DNA of 36,348 nt from Candidatus Butyricicoccus avicola (GCA_019119435.1 DWWZ01000052.1:1-36348); one strand, 5' to 3'. Positions 8,426-16,888 are shown, counted from the stretch's first letter. Program-made: numbers and translations. The notes: a model not told the origin generated them from the sequence alone.

Positions 8426-8453
8426 ATTATATCACAAAGGGGGTAAATTTCAA
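8426..8453 (-). promoter_or_regulatory. parA operon promoter
   Basis: On the minus strand TTGAAA (8453-8448) is followed after 16 bp by a perfect TATAAT (8431-8426). The parS site centre lies about 50 bp upstream of the -35 box, so ParB loading could influence this promoter. Confidence 0.75.
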
Positions 8454-8497
8454 TTGCCCATCCTGATTTTCTGGCCCGGCGTGGCCGCCCCGGCCGG

Positions 8498-8513
8498 TGT
8501 TTCACGTGAAACA
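8498..8513. promoter_or_regulatory. parS site (perfect 16-bp consensus)
   Basis: TGTTTCACGTGAAACA matches the 16-bp ParB recognition sequence at every base. It lies in the divergent gap between parA and noc, about 9 kb from the origin, and is an expected loading site for ParB and, through it, SMC. Confidence 0.97.
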
Positions 8514-8679
8514 TGGCCCCGCCCCGCCGCCGCCCTGTGGGAAATATCGCCGCATATTATTACTTTATGTATTTCTATACAAATTGTTATTTTGTGTCGA
8601 AATTTTATGAAAATATCGTTTTTCGCCCAATTGCCGCTGAAAAATACGCCGGAAATGCGGCATGTGCGAGCAAAATTTC

Positions 8680-8707
8680 TTTACAAGCCGGTATTTTCTG
8701 ATAATCT
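8680..8707 (+). promoter_or_regulatory. Possible noc promoter
   Basis: TTTACA (8680-8685) and TAATCT (8702-8707) are 16 bp apart, about 45 bases before the noc start. The -10 box is poor (GATAAT overlaps it out of phase), so confidence is modest. Confidence 0.4.
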
Positions 8708-8751
8708 TGTAGATAGGGGGCATCACCAAACAAAAGGAGGCTATTTCCCAT

Positions 8752-9558
8752 ATGACACCGATGTTCAACCTTGCCGGAAATGAGCGCCAGCTGCGGCGCA
8801 TCAAGACCACACAGATTTCGCGCAACCCCAACCAGCCCCGCAAATATTTTGAGCCTGAGGCCATCAGCCAGCTCGCCGATTCCATCCGGCAATACGGCGT
8901 GCTCAACCCGCTGACCGTGCGCCGCACGGGCGACGGCTATGAGCTGATCGCGGGCGAGCGGCGGCTGCGGGCGGCGCGGGCCGCCGGCCTGTCCGAAGTG
9001 CCCTGCCTGATCATGAGCGCGAGCGAGGCCGACTCCTCTGCCATCGCCCTGGTCGAAAACCTCCAGCGCCGCGACCTAGACTTTTTCGAGGAGGCCGCAG
9101 GCTACCGCCAGCTCATCGACCGCTACGGGCTGACCCAGGAGGAGGCCGCGCGTAAGGTTGGCAAGACCCAGAGCGCGGTTGCAAATAAGCTGCGCCTTTT
9201 GAAGCTCTCGCCCGAGAATATGCGCATGATCCGCGACGGCGGCCTGTCCGAGCGCCATGCGCGCGCCATCCTGCGTCTGCCGGGCGAGCAGGAACGCCTG
9301 CGCGCGACCGCACAGATCATCGAACATCAATGGAACGTCAGCCGCACCGAACAGTACATCGACCGCCTGCTCTCCGACCCGCCCGAAAAGCCGGCCGGCA
9401 CCATGCGCCGCCTGATCAAGGATGTTCGCCTGTTCCTGAACACGGTGGACAAGGCCGTGGGGATGATGAAGGAGTCGGGCGTCAACACCAGCTATGAGAA
9501 GGAGGAGCGCGAGGACGGCATCCTGGTCAAGATCCTGATCCCGCACGCCAGGCGATGA
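8752..9558 (+). CDS. noc: Nucleoid occlusion protein Noc (ParB paralogue)
   Basis: A 268-residue ParB-family CTPase. GERRLRAARAAGL and ENLQRRDLDFFEEAAGY mark the CTP-binding domain, and GKTQSAVANKLRLLKLS with LSERHARAIL marks the DNA-binding domain. The four specificity positions are Gln, Lys, Lys and Arg, the set that distinguishes Noc from ParB. The C-terminus (LFLNTVDKAVGMMKESGVN...) also resembles Noc. In Bacillus, Noc binds its own sites and the membrane to keep the division septum off the chromosome. Here the N-terminus before the CTPase fold is only about 15 residues, so the membrane-targeting amphipathic helix is short or missing. AAAGGAGG precedes the ATG. The gene is inverted relative to rsmG and parA, whereas in B. 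subtilis all face the same way. Confidence 0.9.
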   Translation: MTPMFNLAGNERQLRRIKTTQISRNPNQPRKYFEPEAISQLADSIRQYGVLNPLTVRRTGDGYELIAGERRLRAARAAGLSEVPCLIMSASEADSSAIALVENLQRRDLDFFEEAAGYRQLIDRYGLTQEEAARKVGKTQSAVANKLRLLKLSPENMRMIRDGGLSERHARAILRLPGEQERLRATAQIIEHQWNVSRTEQYIDRLLSDPPEKPAGTMRRLIKDVRLFLNTVDKAVGMMKESGVNTSYEKEEREDGILVKILIPHARR

Positions 9559-9573
9559 AACGCCTGCGGACAC

Positions 9574-9610
9574 AAAAAAGGTCGTCAGCGATAAGCCGAC
9601 GGCCTTTTTT
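9574..9610. terminator. Bidirectional terminator between noc and rsmG
   Basis: AAAAAAGGTCGTC pairs with GACGGCCTTTTTT (one G-U pair) around a short loop. It lies between convergent noc and rsmG and carries U-runs in both directions. Confidence 0.88.
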
Positions 9611-9625
9611 CTGTCCTTCCCCCGA

Positions 9626-10318
9626 TCACAGCGGGTCGGATGCGATCTTCTGGAACCTGCGCGGGTATTTTTTTGGCGTCTCTTTGACTTTCTTGACGAT
9701 GACCAGCCGGCTGCGGCGGCCGTCGGCCATGGGGACGTCGTAGTCCTCCACCCGCTCGAGCCGGCCGCCGAGCAGCGTGATGGCCTTTTGGGCCTGCTCG
9801 ATCTCCTCGTCCGAGCCCACCGCCTTCATGGCAATGAAATATCCGCCGGGCTTGACCAGCGGCATGGACAGCTCGGCCAGCACGTTGAGCTTTGCCACCG
9901 CCCGTGAGACCGCCAGATCAAATGCCTCCCGGTGGCCGAATTCCTCGGCCCGGGCGTGCACAGCCTGGGCGTTGCCCAGCGGCAGCGCATCGATCACTTC
10001 CTGCAAGAACCGGATGCGCTTGCCGAGCGCGTCAAGCAGGGTCACGCGCGCGTCGGTCAGGATGGCCAGCGGCACGCCTGGGAATCCTGCGCCGCAGCCC
10101 ACATCGACCACGTCCTTGCCCGCGGCGTAGGGCGCGAGCGGCGCGCAGTCCAGGAAGTGCCGGGTCACGACCTCCATGGGGTCGGTCACGGCGGTCAGGT
10201 TCATCACTTTATTTTTTTCGAGCAGCAGGTCGGAGAACGCCAGCAGTTTGTCCACAGCCTGTGGATCATTTTGGTGCAGCGTCTCCAGGCCGGCCGCGAG
10301 CAGTTCGCGTGCGGTCAT
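9626..10318 (-). CDS. rsmG: 16S rRNA (guanine527-N7)-methyltransferase RsmG
   Basis: A 230-residue SAM-dependent methyltransferase (GidB) that makes m7G527 in the 530 loop of 16S rRNA, the modification whose loss gives low-level streptomycin resistance. The Rossmann SAM motif [15 protein letters not shown] is at about 73-87, preceded by NLTAVTDP, and [13 protein letters not shown] follows. The length is typical. Its ATG overlaps the mnmG stop by 4 bases (ATGA), so the two are translationally coupled. It is last in the mnmE-mnmG-rsmG group and ends at the shared bidirectional terminator. Confidence 0.96.
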   Translation of the reverse strand: MTARELLAAGLETLHQNDPQAVDKLLAFSDLLLEKNKVMNLTAVTDPMEVVTRHFLDCAPLAPYAAGKDVVDVGCGAGFPGVPLAILTDARVTLLDALGKRIRFLQEVIDALPLGNAQAVHARAEEFGHREAFDLAVSRAVAKLNVLAELSMPLVKPGGYFIAMKAVGSDEEIEQAQKAITLLGGRLERVEDYDVPMADGRRSRLVIVKKVKETPKKYPRRFQKIASDPL

Positions 10319-12198
10319 CCCTCTCCGCCTCCTTTTTCGGTGTTGAGATAGATCATCAGGGCGGTCATGTCGGCGGGCGACACGCCCGAGATGCGTCCGG
10401 CCTGGCCAAAGTTCAGCGGCCGGATGTCGTTGAGCTTCTGCCGCGCCTCCAGCCGGAGCGAGGGCACGGCGTTATAATCGAGGTCGGCCGGCAAAGCGCG
10501 CGCCTCCAGCCGGCGGAACTGCTCGACGTCCTTCTGCTGGCGGGCGATATAGCCCTCGTACTGGATCCGGATCTCGACCTGCTCGCGCACGGCGGCGTCG
10601 AGCGCCGGGCGGCCGGGGTCTAGGGCGGCCAGGTCATCGTAGCTGAGTTCGGGGCGGCGCATCAGGTCGATCAGGCGGCAGCCGGCCTTGAGCGGCGTCG
10701 AGCGGTGGGCGGTCAGGAATGCCTGCACCGCCTCTGTCGGCTGTACGCTGACCCCGGCCAGGCGGTCGATCTCGGTCTGCACGCGCGCATATTTCTCCTG
10801 GGTGCGCGCAAGGCGCGCCGGGCTGTTGAGGCCGACCGCCGCGCCGATGGGCACCAGGCGCTCGTCGGCGTTGTCCTGCCGCAAGAGCAGGCGGTATTCC
10901 GAGCGCGAGGTCATCATGCGGTAGGGCTCCTTGGTGCCGCGCGTCACAAGATCGTCGATGAGCGTGCCAATGTAGCCGTCGGCGCGGTCCAGGATGAGCG
11001 GGTCCTCCCCGCGGATCTTGCGCGCGGCATTGATGCCCGCGACCAGGCCCTGCGCCGCCGCCTCCTCGTAGCCCGACGAGCCGTTGAACTGGCCCGCGCC
11101 GTACAGGCCGGGTACCTTGCGGCATTCCAGCGTGGGCAGCAGTTCGGTCGGGTCCACGCAGTCATACTCGATGGCGTAGGCCGGGCGCATGATCTCGGCG
11201 TGCTCCAGGCCCTTGATGGTGTGCAGCATCTCGATCTGCACCTCCTCGGGCAGGGACGACGAGAACCCCTGCACATAGATCTCCTCGGTCTCAAGGCCCA
11301 TGGGCTCCAAAAAGAGCTGGTGGCGGGGCTTGTCGGCAAAGCGCATGACCTTGTCCTCGATAGACGGGCAGTAGCGCGGCCCAACGCCCTCAATGACGCC
11401 CGAAAACAGCGGCGAGCGGTCCAGGTTCTCGCGGATGACCCGATGGGTGTCGGCGTTCGTGTAGGTCAGGTGGCAGACCACCTGGTTTGCCGGCGGATGT
11501 TCGGAGTCAAATGAGAACGGGATGATCTCGCGCTCCCCCTCCTGCACCTCCAGCCCGTCAAAACAGATCGAGCGGCGGTTGACGCGCGGCGGCGTACCGG
11601 TCTTAAAGCGCTGCAGGCGCAGACCCAGCCCGCGCAGGCTGTCGGTCAGGCGGCGGGCGGCGAACATGCCATCCGGCCCGCTCTCCTGGGTGAACTCGCC
11701 GATGATGATGCGCCCGCCGAGGAACGTGCCCGAGCAGACGATGGCCGCGCGCACAGCGTACTGCGCGCCCGCGGCCGTGGTCACGCCGCAGACCGCCCCG
11801 TGTTCGTCGGTCTCAATGGACACAACCTCGGCCTGTTTGAGCGACAGGTTCTCGGTGCGCTCGAGCGTGTGCTTCATATAGGTGCGGTATTTGACGCGGT
11901 CGGCCTGGGCCCGCAGCGAGTGTACGGCCGGGCCTTTGCCGCGGTTGAGCATGCGGTATTGGATGCAGGCCGCGTCGGCCGCCCGCCCCATCTCGCCGCC
12001 CAGCGCATCGATCTCGCGCACAAGATGGCCCTTGGCCGTGCCGCCGATGGCCGGGTTGCAGGGCATGTTGCCGACCGCGTCCAGATTGATGGTAAAGCAC
12101 AGGGTACTCAGCCCCAGGCGCGCGCCGGCCAGGGCGGCCTCGATGCCCGCGTGCCCCGCGCCAATGACGGCAATGTCATATGTGCCAGCAAAATACAT
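10315..12198 (-). CDS. mnmG: tRNA uridine-5-carboxymethylaminomethyl modification enzyme MnmG (GidA)
   Basis: A 627-residue FAD protein that, with MnmE, installs the cmnm5 group on wobble U34 of several tRNAs. The dinucleotide-binding motif [11 protein letters not shown] is near the N-terminus, then [22 protein letters not shown] and the family's [17 protein letters not shown], whose Cys is the conserved one. The C-terminal helical domain binds MnmE and tRNA. The track ORF begins at 12225. I moved the start to ATG 12198 because GGAGGA lies 6 bases before it and the FAD motif is then in the usual place. A 207-bp gap containing DnaA boxes separates it from mnmE. Confidence 0.97.
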   Translation of the reverse strand: MYFAGTYDIAVIGAGHAGIEAALAGARLGLSTLCFTINLDAVGNMPCNPAIGGTAKGHLVREIDALGGEMGRAADAACIQYRMLNRGKGPAVHSLRAQADRVKYRTYMKHTLERTENLSLKQAEVVSIETDEHGAVCGVTTAAGAQYAVRAAIVCSGTFLGGRIIIGEFTQESGPDGMFAARRLTDSLRGLGLRLQRFKTGTPPRVNRRSICFDGLEVQEGEREIIPFSFDSEHPPANQVVCHLTYTNADTHRVIRENLDRSPLFSGVIEGVGPRYCPSIEDKVMRFADKPRHQLFLEPMGLETEEIYVQGFSSSLPEEVQIEMLHTIKGLEHAEIMRPAYAIEYDCVDPTELLPTLECRKVPGLYGAGQFNGSSGYEEAAAQGLVAGINAARKIRGEDPLILDRADGYIGTLIDDLVTRGTKEPYRMMTSRSEYRLLLRQDNADERLVPIGAAVGLNSPARLARTQEKYARVQTEIDRLAGVSVQPTEAVQAFLTAHRSTPLKAGCRLIDLMRRPELSYDDLAALDPGRPALDAAVREQVEIRIQYEGYIARQQKDVEQFRRLEARALPADLDYNAVPSLRLEARQKLNDIRPLNFGQAGRISGVSPADMTALMIYLNTEKGGGEG

Positions 12199-12228
12199 GG
12201 GTCTTCCTCCGGACTCTTTGTGCACAGC

Positions 12229-12385
12229 TGTTGATAACTCTGTGCATACTTGGGATAACTGTGGATAAATTGATGAAAATTTGATTTCTATTTGTAATAT
12301 ATAGAAATAATATGTCGAATCGTATTATAAAATTGTGTGGGCGCACTGCGTGCATCCACAATGTGCACAAGCGGGATGTGGATAA
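12229..12385. other. DnaA-box cluster with AT-rich core between mnmG and mnmE
   Basis: Two perfect DnaA boxes (TGTGGATAA, 12260-12268 and 12377-12385) and one single-mismatch box (TGTTGATAA, 12229-12237) flank an AT-rich stretch at about 12266-12340 that has only a dozen or so G/C bases. The layout looks like a small origin or DnaA-binding control region. It sits beside mnmG (gidA), the gene next to oriC in E. coli. Function as an origin is not shown; DnaA titration or control of mnmG is equally possible. Confidence 0.65.
12291..12318 (-). promoter_or_regulatory. Possible mnmG promoter inside the DnaA-box region
   Basis: On the minus strand TCGACA (12318-12313) and TACAAA (12296-12291) are 16 bp apart. 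The perfect DnaA box at 12260 would lie just downstream of the start site, so DnaA could repress it. In AT-rich DNA such matches occur by chance. Confidence 0.35.
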
Positions 12386-12405
12386 CTCCTGCACGCCGCG
12401 CGGCG

Positions 12406-13770
12406 CTACTTCCCCACACAGAAGTTGGCAAAGATATGGTCCACGATATCGGCCTGCACGCTCTGCCCGGTGATCTCGCCCAGGCTTTCAATGGCGCCCT
12501 CAATGTCATAGACCACCGCGTCGGGCGGATAGCCCTCGCGCAGGCGGGCGGCGGCCTCGTCCAGGTGGCGTGCCGTGCGGCTGAGGGTCTCGGCCTGGCG
12601 CAGGTTGGTGATGAGCCCGCCGTCGGCCGGCAGGTCGCGCACGCCGGTCAGCGCGGTCAGCGTATCGGTCAGCGCGCCCAGCCCCTCACGCTTTTTGGCC
12701 GACAGCGGGACCACCTGTGCAAACGTCCCGTGCAGCGCTTCCCAGCCGTCCGCACGCGGCAGGTCAGCCTTGTTGAGCACGGCCACGGCGCACTTTGCGC
12801 CCTGGACGGCGCGCATGACCATGCGGTCCTCGCCGGTCACTGGGCGGCTGCCGTCGAACACGGCCAGTACAACGCCGCTCTCTCCCGCCAGGCGTACGGC
12901 CTCGCGGGCGCGCGTGACGCCGATCTTCTCCACCGGGTCGTCGGTCTCGCGCAGGCCGGCCGTGTCCTGCAGGCGCAGGACGAGCGCACCGAGATGCAAA
13001 GTCTCCTCGACCGTGTCGCGCGTCGTGCCGGCAATCTCGGTCACGATGGCCCGGTCGTAGCCCAGCAGCGCGTTGAGCAGCGTGGATTTCCCCGCGTTGG
13101 GCCGGCCGATGATGGCGCAGGGCAAGCCCTCGCGCAGCGCGCGCCCGCGCGCATAGCTGTCCCGCAGGCCGGCCAGCCGCGCCTGCATCTCGTCCAGCGT
13201 GCGCGCAATCTCCTGGACCGGCAGGTCCTCGATTTCCTCGTCCGGATAGTCGATCACGGCCAGGAACTGGGCGCAGATGGCGACGAGCTGCTGACGCATG
13301 TCGGCAAAATCTGCCGACAGGTGCCCGCCGAGCTGATTGACCGCCAGCGAAGCCGCCTCGGCCGAGCGGGCGCACACGAGGTCGCCCACGGCCTCGGCGG
13401 CAAACAGGTCCATCTTGCCGTTTAGGAAGGCGCGGCGGGTGAACTCGCCCGGCCCGGCCTGCCGGGCGCCCAGGGCGAACAGCCCCGCAAGCGCGGCCTC
13501 CAGGATGGCCGACGAGCCGTGGCAGTGCAGCTCGGCCATGGGCTCGCCGGTATAGGTCGCGGGCGCGGGGAAAAAGACCGCCATGGGCCGGTCAATGACC
13601 CGGCCGTCCACGGTCAGCGCGCCGTAAGTCAAAACGCGCGGCTGCATGTCCCGCCCGCCGGCGGGCGTAAAGAGCGCATGCAGGCAGGCCTCTGCCTGGT
13701 CGCCCGAAATGCGCACGATGCCGATCGCGCCGCCCGGCGCGGTGGAAAGCGCTGCGATGGTCTGCGCCAT
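12406..13770 (-). CDS. mnmE: tRNA modification GTPase MnmE (TrmE)
   Basis: A 454-residue potassium-activated GTPase, partner of MnmG in making cmnm5U34. The N-terminal formyl-THF-binding domain spans about 1-120 (GGAIGIVRISG). The inserted G domain has GRPNAGKSTLLNALLG (G1), GTTRDTVEE (G2), DTAGLRETDDPVEKIG (G3) and LNKADL (G4). The C-terminus ends in FCVGK, a variant of the usual CIGK with the catalytic Cys retained. The start has GAGGAGGAA upstream and a good promoter. It is the first gene of the leftward mnmE-mnmG-rsmG group. Confidence 0.97.
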   Translation of the reverse strand: MAQTIAALSTAPGGAIGIVRISGDQAEACLHALFTPAGGRDMQPRVLTYGALTVDGRVIDRPMAVFFPAPATYTGEPMAELHCHGSSAILEAALAGLFALGARQAGPGEFTRRAFLNGKMDLFAAEAVGDLVCARSAEAASLAVNQLGGHLSADFADMRQQLVAICAQFLAVIDYPDEEIEDLPVQEIARTLDEMQARLAGLRDSYARGRALREGLPCAIIGRPNAGKSTLLNALLGYDRAIVTEIAGTTRDTVEETLHLGALVLRLQDTAGLRETDDPVEKIGVTRAREAVRLAGESGVVLAVFDGSRPVTGEDRMVMRAVQGAKCAVAVLNKADLPRADGWEALHGTFAQVVPLSAKKREGLGALTDTLTALTGVRDLPADGGLITNLRQAETLSRTARHLDEAAARLREGYPPDAVVYDIEGAIESLGEITGQSVQADIVDHIFANFCVGK

Positions 13771-13809
13771 GGTTCCTTCCTCCTCAAAAAAAACAAATTA
13801 AGCGGATTT

Positions 13810-13838
13810 ATTGTATCATATTCCCGATCAAAATGCAA
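13810..13838 (-). promoter_or_regulatory. mnmE promoter
   Basis: On the minus strand TTGCAT (13838-13833) and TACAAT (13815-13810) are separated by 17 bp, about 40 bases upstream of the mnmE start codon. Confidence 0.75.
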
Positions 13839-13869
13839 AAACTTCCCGCACATCGGCCGTATGGGCGGC

Positions 13870-13900
13870 AAAAAAGCCACCAGCTCAAAAGCTGGTGGCT
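13870..13900 (-). terminator. Terminator of the rpmH-rnpA-yidD-yidC-jag group
   Basis: A perfect 11-bp stem, AGCCACCAGCT / AGCTGGTGGCT, with loop CAAA and a U-run on the minus strand, about 60 bases past the jag stop and just upstream of the mnmE promoter. A second, 6-bp hairpin with seven T in the plus direction (13938-13959) overlaps the jag stop. Confidence 0.88.
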
Positions 13901-13957
13901 GTGCACGGCGGATGCCCCGCCGCGCGCCGCGTCCATGCGCCCCGGTGGGGCGTTTTT

Positions 13958-14974
13958 TTACTGCTGGCGCGGACGGCGGCCGGAGAACTTGCGGCCGCCC
14001 TCGGGCGAGATCACAACCCGGCGGTTGGGCTCGGTGCCGGTCGAATGCGTGGTCACGCCGCGGTAATCCTGCAGAGCCGAATGGATAATCCGGCGCTCAT
14101 AGGGATTCATGGGCTCCAAGGTCATGGGCTTATGATAGCGCGAGACCTTTCCCGCCATCTTGCGCGCCAGGCGCTCGAGGGATTCGGCGCGTTTGACGCG
14201 GTAATTCTCGGTGTCGATGGTCAGGCGGATGTGCTCATCGGTGCCGCGGTTGAGCACAAGCGAGGTCAGGTACTGGATGGCGTCCAGTGTGTCGCCGCGG
14301 CGGCCGATGACCGGGCCCATATCCGGGCCTTCGATCTCCAGGCGCAGGTGGTCGGGCTCGGACTGTGCGGTCACATACGCATGTCCCTCAACCCCCAGCT
14401 TGTCCAGCAGGCCGTCGATGAAGCGGATGGCCTCCTTGGCCTGCTCGGGCCACTCGGCCTCGGGCATGGCCTCGGGACGGACGTAGGCCGGGCGCGGGGC
14501 GCGGTCCGGCTTTTCCTCGGCCGGGGCAGCCGTCTTGGGGGCCTCTGCCTTGGGCGCCGGCTCGCCGGCCGGCTTTTCGCCGTTCGCGCGGCGCACCAGG
14601 CGCGGCTTTTCCTCCTCGCGGGCCGGCTTTTCCGGGCGGGCGGGGGCGGGCGCGGCGTCATGCGGGGCCGCCTTGACCAGACGCGGCGTGCCGTCCTGCT
14701 CGCGGGCCGGGCGCGCCGTGCGCGGCGCCTCCGTCTTTTCCACAGGCTGTGCCTTTTCGGGCTGCGCCTTGGGGGCTTCGGGCGGCTTGGGTGCGTCCGG
14801 GACCTCATAGGTCACGCGGATCTTCGCGTCGGAAGCGCCGATGCCAAGGAATCCCTTGCGGCCCATCTCGATCACCTCGACCGAGACCGCATCGCGGTCC
14901 AGATGCAGCGCATCCAGCGCCTTCTCAATGGCGCGGTCTACGTTCTGCGCCGAGAAAATCTGTTCCTGTTTCAT
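13958..14974 (-). CDS. jag: RNA-binding protein Jag (KhpB/EloR), Jag_N-KH-R3H
   Basis: A 338-residue protein with a Jag_N domain (about 1-55, VEVIEMGRKGFLGIG), a long Pro/Ala/Glu/Lys-rich linker (about 58-165), a KH domain with IGRRGDTLDAIQYL at about 220-233, and an R3H domain with ERRIIHSALQ, whose Arg and His fit the RxxxH motif. Homologues bind RNA and influence cell elongation and division in streptococci. The linker is long for the family, which often measures about 200-330 residues, and is low in complexity. The stop of yidC is 2 bases upstream of the ATG, so the two are coupled. Confidence 0.95.
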   Translation of the reverse strand: MKQEQIFSAQNVDRAIEKALDALHLDRDAVSVEVIEMGRKGFLGIGASDAKIRVTYEVPDAPKPPEAPKAQPEKAQPVEKTEAPRTARPAREQDGTPRLVKAAPHDAAPAPARPEKPAREEEKPRLVRRANGEKPAGEPAPKAEAPKTAAPAEEKPDRAPRPAYVRPEAMPEAEWPEQAKEAIRFIDGLLDKLGVEGHAYVTAQSEPDHLRLEIEGPDMGPVIGRRGDTLDAIQYLTSLVLNRGTDEHIRLTIDTENYRVKRAESLERLARKMAGKVSRYHKPMTLEPMNPYERRIIHSALQDYRGVTTHSTGTEPNRRVVISPEGGRKFSGRRPRQQ

Positions 14975-14976
14975 CG

Positions 14977-15942
14977 TTACGCTTCCCCTTTCTCTTGTTT
15001 CTTCTTTTTCTTCTTTTTGGGATCTTCTACCGGGATCGGATGGTACTTATCCATGTACCAGGTGAGGAATACCTCCTGCGCCAGGGTGAACAGGTTGTTC
15101 GTAATCCAGTACACCGCCAGGGCGGACGGCAGGATAAAGCCGAGGTAGACCGAGAACAGCGGCATGATGTAGAGCATGGTCTTCATCGAGCCCTGCATCT
15201 GGGCCGCGGCCGGGTTGGACTTCTGCTGCATCTTCTGCATGACAATCGAGGACAGCAGCGCGGTCACGCCGGACAGGATGGGCAGCAGCCAGATGAGTCC
15301 AGGCTCCTTGATGTTCGGGGTCTGTGCCAGGTTGAAGCCCAGGAAGTTAAAGTTCAGGGGCACGAGATACTCGGCGATCTCGCTGGACAGTTTGGTGATT
15401 GCCTCGGGGAAATTGCCGGCGGCGTCGGCCAGCTTATTCAGGGTCTCCATGAGGGGGATCTGGACATAGTAGTCGCTGTAGCCGGACAGGTCGGCAAGGC
15501 CATTATTCTGGACATAGTCGATGAGCAGCTGGACCGAGTCCGGGATGCCCTGGGTGACAAAGTCCTTGTCGGTAATGCCCATCATGAAGGTGATGGGCTT
15601 CTCGATGGCGTAGTACAGGCCCATCATGATGGGCAGGGGCAAAAACGAGGGCAGGCAGCCGCTCATGGGGCTGACGCCTTCCTTTTCGTAGAGTTTCTGC
15701 ATCTCCTCGTTGAGCTTGACGCGGTTGTTCGCGTACTTCTTCTGCAGTGCCTGCTGCTTTTGGGAGATGGCGCTCATCCGGCGCATGCTCTTTTTGCTGT
15801 GGATGGTGAGCGGCAGCAGGATGAATTTACACAGCAGGGCAAAGATGATGATCGCGACGCCGTAGGAACCTACCAGGTTGTAGATTGCCATGAGCAGCAT
15901 GCCAAAAGGGCGCACGATCAGCAAACCAAAGATCTTAGCCAA
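14977..15942 (-). CDS. yidC: Membrane protein insertase YidC (SpoIIIJ/OxaA type)
   Basis: A 321-residue insertase with five membrane helices that helps the Sec system place proteins in the membrane. Visible parts are the first core helix with LLCKFILLPLTI, the cytoplasmic hairpin (KKSMRRMSAISQKQQALQKKY), GCLPSFLPLPIMMGLYYAI, and PSALAVYWITNNLFTLAQE near the end, then a Lys-rich tail (KKKKKKK) typical for ribosome contact. The groove residue usually given as Arg is Lys39 here. No lipobox is visible, unlike Bacillus SpoIIIJ. The start is TTG, with GGAGG 9 bases upstream and no better in-frame ATG. Confidence 0.94.
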   Translation of the reverse strand: MAKIFGLLIVRPFGMLLMAIYNLVGSYGVAIIIFALLCKFILLPLTIHSKKSMRRMSAISQKQQALQKKYANNRVKLNEEMQKLYEKEGVSPMSGCLPSFLPLPIMMGLYYAIEKPITFMMGITDKDFVTQGIPDSVQLLIDYVQNNGLADLSGYSDYYVQIPLMETLNKLADAAGNFPEAITKLSSEIAEYLVPLNFNFLGFNLAQTPNIKEPGLIWLLPILSGVTALLSSIVMQKMQQKSNPAAAQMQGSMKTMLYIMPLFSVYLGFILPSALAVYWITNNLFTLAQEVFLTWYMDKYHPIPVEDPKKKKKKKQEKGEA

Positions 15943-16044
15943 ATTGTTGTTCCTCCAAAACGGTGTTGCAGGCGGTCGGTTCTTCCCGCCCGTTCGCGTT
16001 CCTTCCGTGCTTTTTCGGAACAGGCCCCGTGCCGGGATCGGCCG

Positions 16045-16257
16045 TTACGGGACCGGGTCATAGGGCCCGCGTTTGGAAAATGGGTTGCACCGGCAGATGC
16101 GCTTGATGGCGAGCCACCCCCCCTTGAGCGCGCCGTACTTCTCGATGGCCTCGATGGCGTACTGCGAGCAGGTCGGGATATAGCGGCAGGTCGGTGCGGT
16201 ATAGGGTGAGATCGCCCGCCGGTAAAACCGGATGAGAGCGAGCATCAGCCGTTTCAT
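16045..16257 (-). CDS. yidD: Membrane protein insertion efficiency factor YidD
   Basis: A 70-residue small basic protein that supports YidC-dependent insertion and lies at the inner face of the membrane. The family signature is visible as [28 protein letters not shown] with [15 protein letters not shown]. The track ORF starts at 16335. I chose ATG 16257 because it gives the family length and overlaps the rnpA stop by 4 bases (ATGA), with AGAGGGGGA upstream. About 100 bases of non-coding sequence separate it from yidC. Confidence 0.95.
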   Translation of the reverse strand: MKRLMLALIRFYRRAISPYTAPTCRYIPTCSQYAIEAIEKYGALKGGWLAIKRICRCNPFSKRGPYDPVP

Positions 16258-16610
16258 GTCGGGTCCCCCTCTTTCGGCAGCAGGACGTGCAGGTCGCGGG
16301 CGGCCTTCAGCAGGGCCTTCTCCACGTCCGCGCACGACGCACCCAGCATGCGCGCGCGGGCGACCAGCACGAAATCAAATCCCATCTTAAATTCCGCCTC
16401 ATGCAGGCGATAGGCCTCGCGGAACAGGCGCTTGGCGCGGTTGCGCTGGACGGCGCCGCCGAACTTTGCGCTGACGGTCAGCCCGAGGCGGTTCCGCCCC
16501 AGCCGGTTTTTCATGCAATAGAGCACGAGATAGCGGTTGGCAGCCGATTTCCCCCGGTGATACAGCCTGCGGAATTCATAATTCTGTTTGATGACATAGG
16601 TATGTTTCAT
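16254..16610 (-). CDS. rnpA: Ribonuclease P protein component
   Basis: A 118-residue basic protein subunit of RNase P, which removes the 5' leader from pre-tRNAs. The RNR signature is visible as [15 protein letters not shown] at about 62-76, with the N-terminal [11 protein letters not shown] and [10 protein letters not shown] strand before it. The start ATG has GGAG about 9 bases upstream. It is coupled to yidD by a 4-base overlap. It is 278 bases from rpmH with a hairpin between them, more separated than in B. subtilis. Confidence 0.96.
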   Translation of the reverse strand: MKHTYVIKQNYEFRRLYHRGKSAANRYLVLYCMKNRLGRNRLGLTVSAKFGGAVQRNRAKRLFREAYRLHEAEFKMGFDFVLVARARMLGASCADVEKALLKAARDLHVLLPKEGDPT

Positions 16611-16888
16611 GCATTTGCTCCGAAAAGACAGAAGCGGTTCGTGTGTCTCAAAAGTTAAGCGGTTGTCTGGAAGCGGCCGATGCCCGGGCGCGCTCCCGCC
16701 GCGCCGAATCCGGAAAAGCGCCCAAAACAGCGCCCTGCGCGGCCTGCCTGCCGCAGTCCAGAAAAAAATACCCCCCGCGCCGCCGGGCTGGTGTGCGGCA
16801 GGCCGAACAAGAAAAGGCCCCCGGCGGACGGTAGAAAAAAGAGCCGCTCAAAAGGGCGGCTCGATTTGTTCCTCAAAATGGGCAAAGA
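16611..16888. other. rpmH-rnpA spacer
   Basis: A 278-bp stretch with no gene I believe. The ORFs listed here on both strands are Arg/Pro/Ala-rich composition artefacts without ribosome sites. It holds the rpmH-proximal terminator and must also contain the rnpA leader. I could not identify a clear rnpA promoter. Confidence 0.6.
16835..16862 (-). terminator. Terminator or attenuator directly after rpmH
   Basis: A 7-bp stem GAGCCGC / GCGGCTC with an 8-nt loop, followed on the minus strand by six U, 27 bases past the rpmH stop. It would give a separate short rpmH transcript and reduce read-through into rnpA. Confidence 0.75.

Larger units (their letters stand above)
8358..8751. other. Divergent parA-noc intergenic region
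   Basis: This 394-bp gene-free stretch holds the parA promoter, parS and a weak noc promoter. From about 8540 to 8700 it is clearly more AT-rich than its surroundings and shows no coding potential I trust. The small ORFs in the track here have no ribosome sites or recognisable products. Confidence 0.7.

Noticed and set aside
10246-10268. DnaA-like pair TTGTCCACA / TGTGGATCA inside rsmG
   Set aside because: Each has one mismatch and lies in conserved coding sequence. With such short motifs this is likely chance; only the non-coding clusters are reported.
13938-13959. Plus-strand terminator CGCCCC-GGT-GGGGCG followed by seven T
   Set aside because: It has the form of a terminator, but no plus-strand gene lies upstream and it overlaps the jag stop codon. 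It may only limit antisense transcription, so it is not listed separately.
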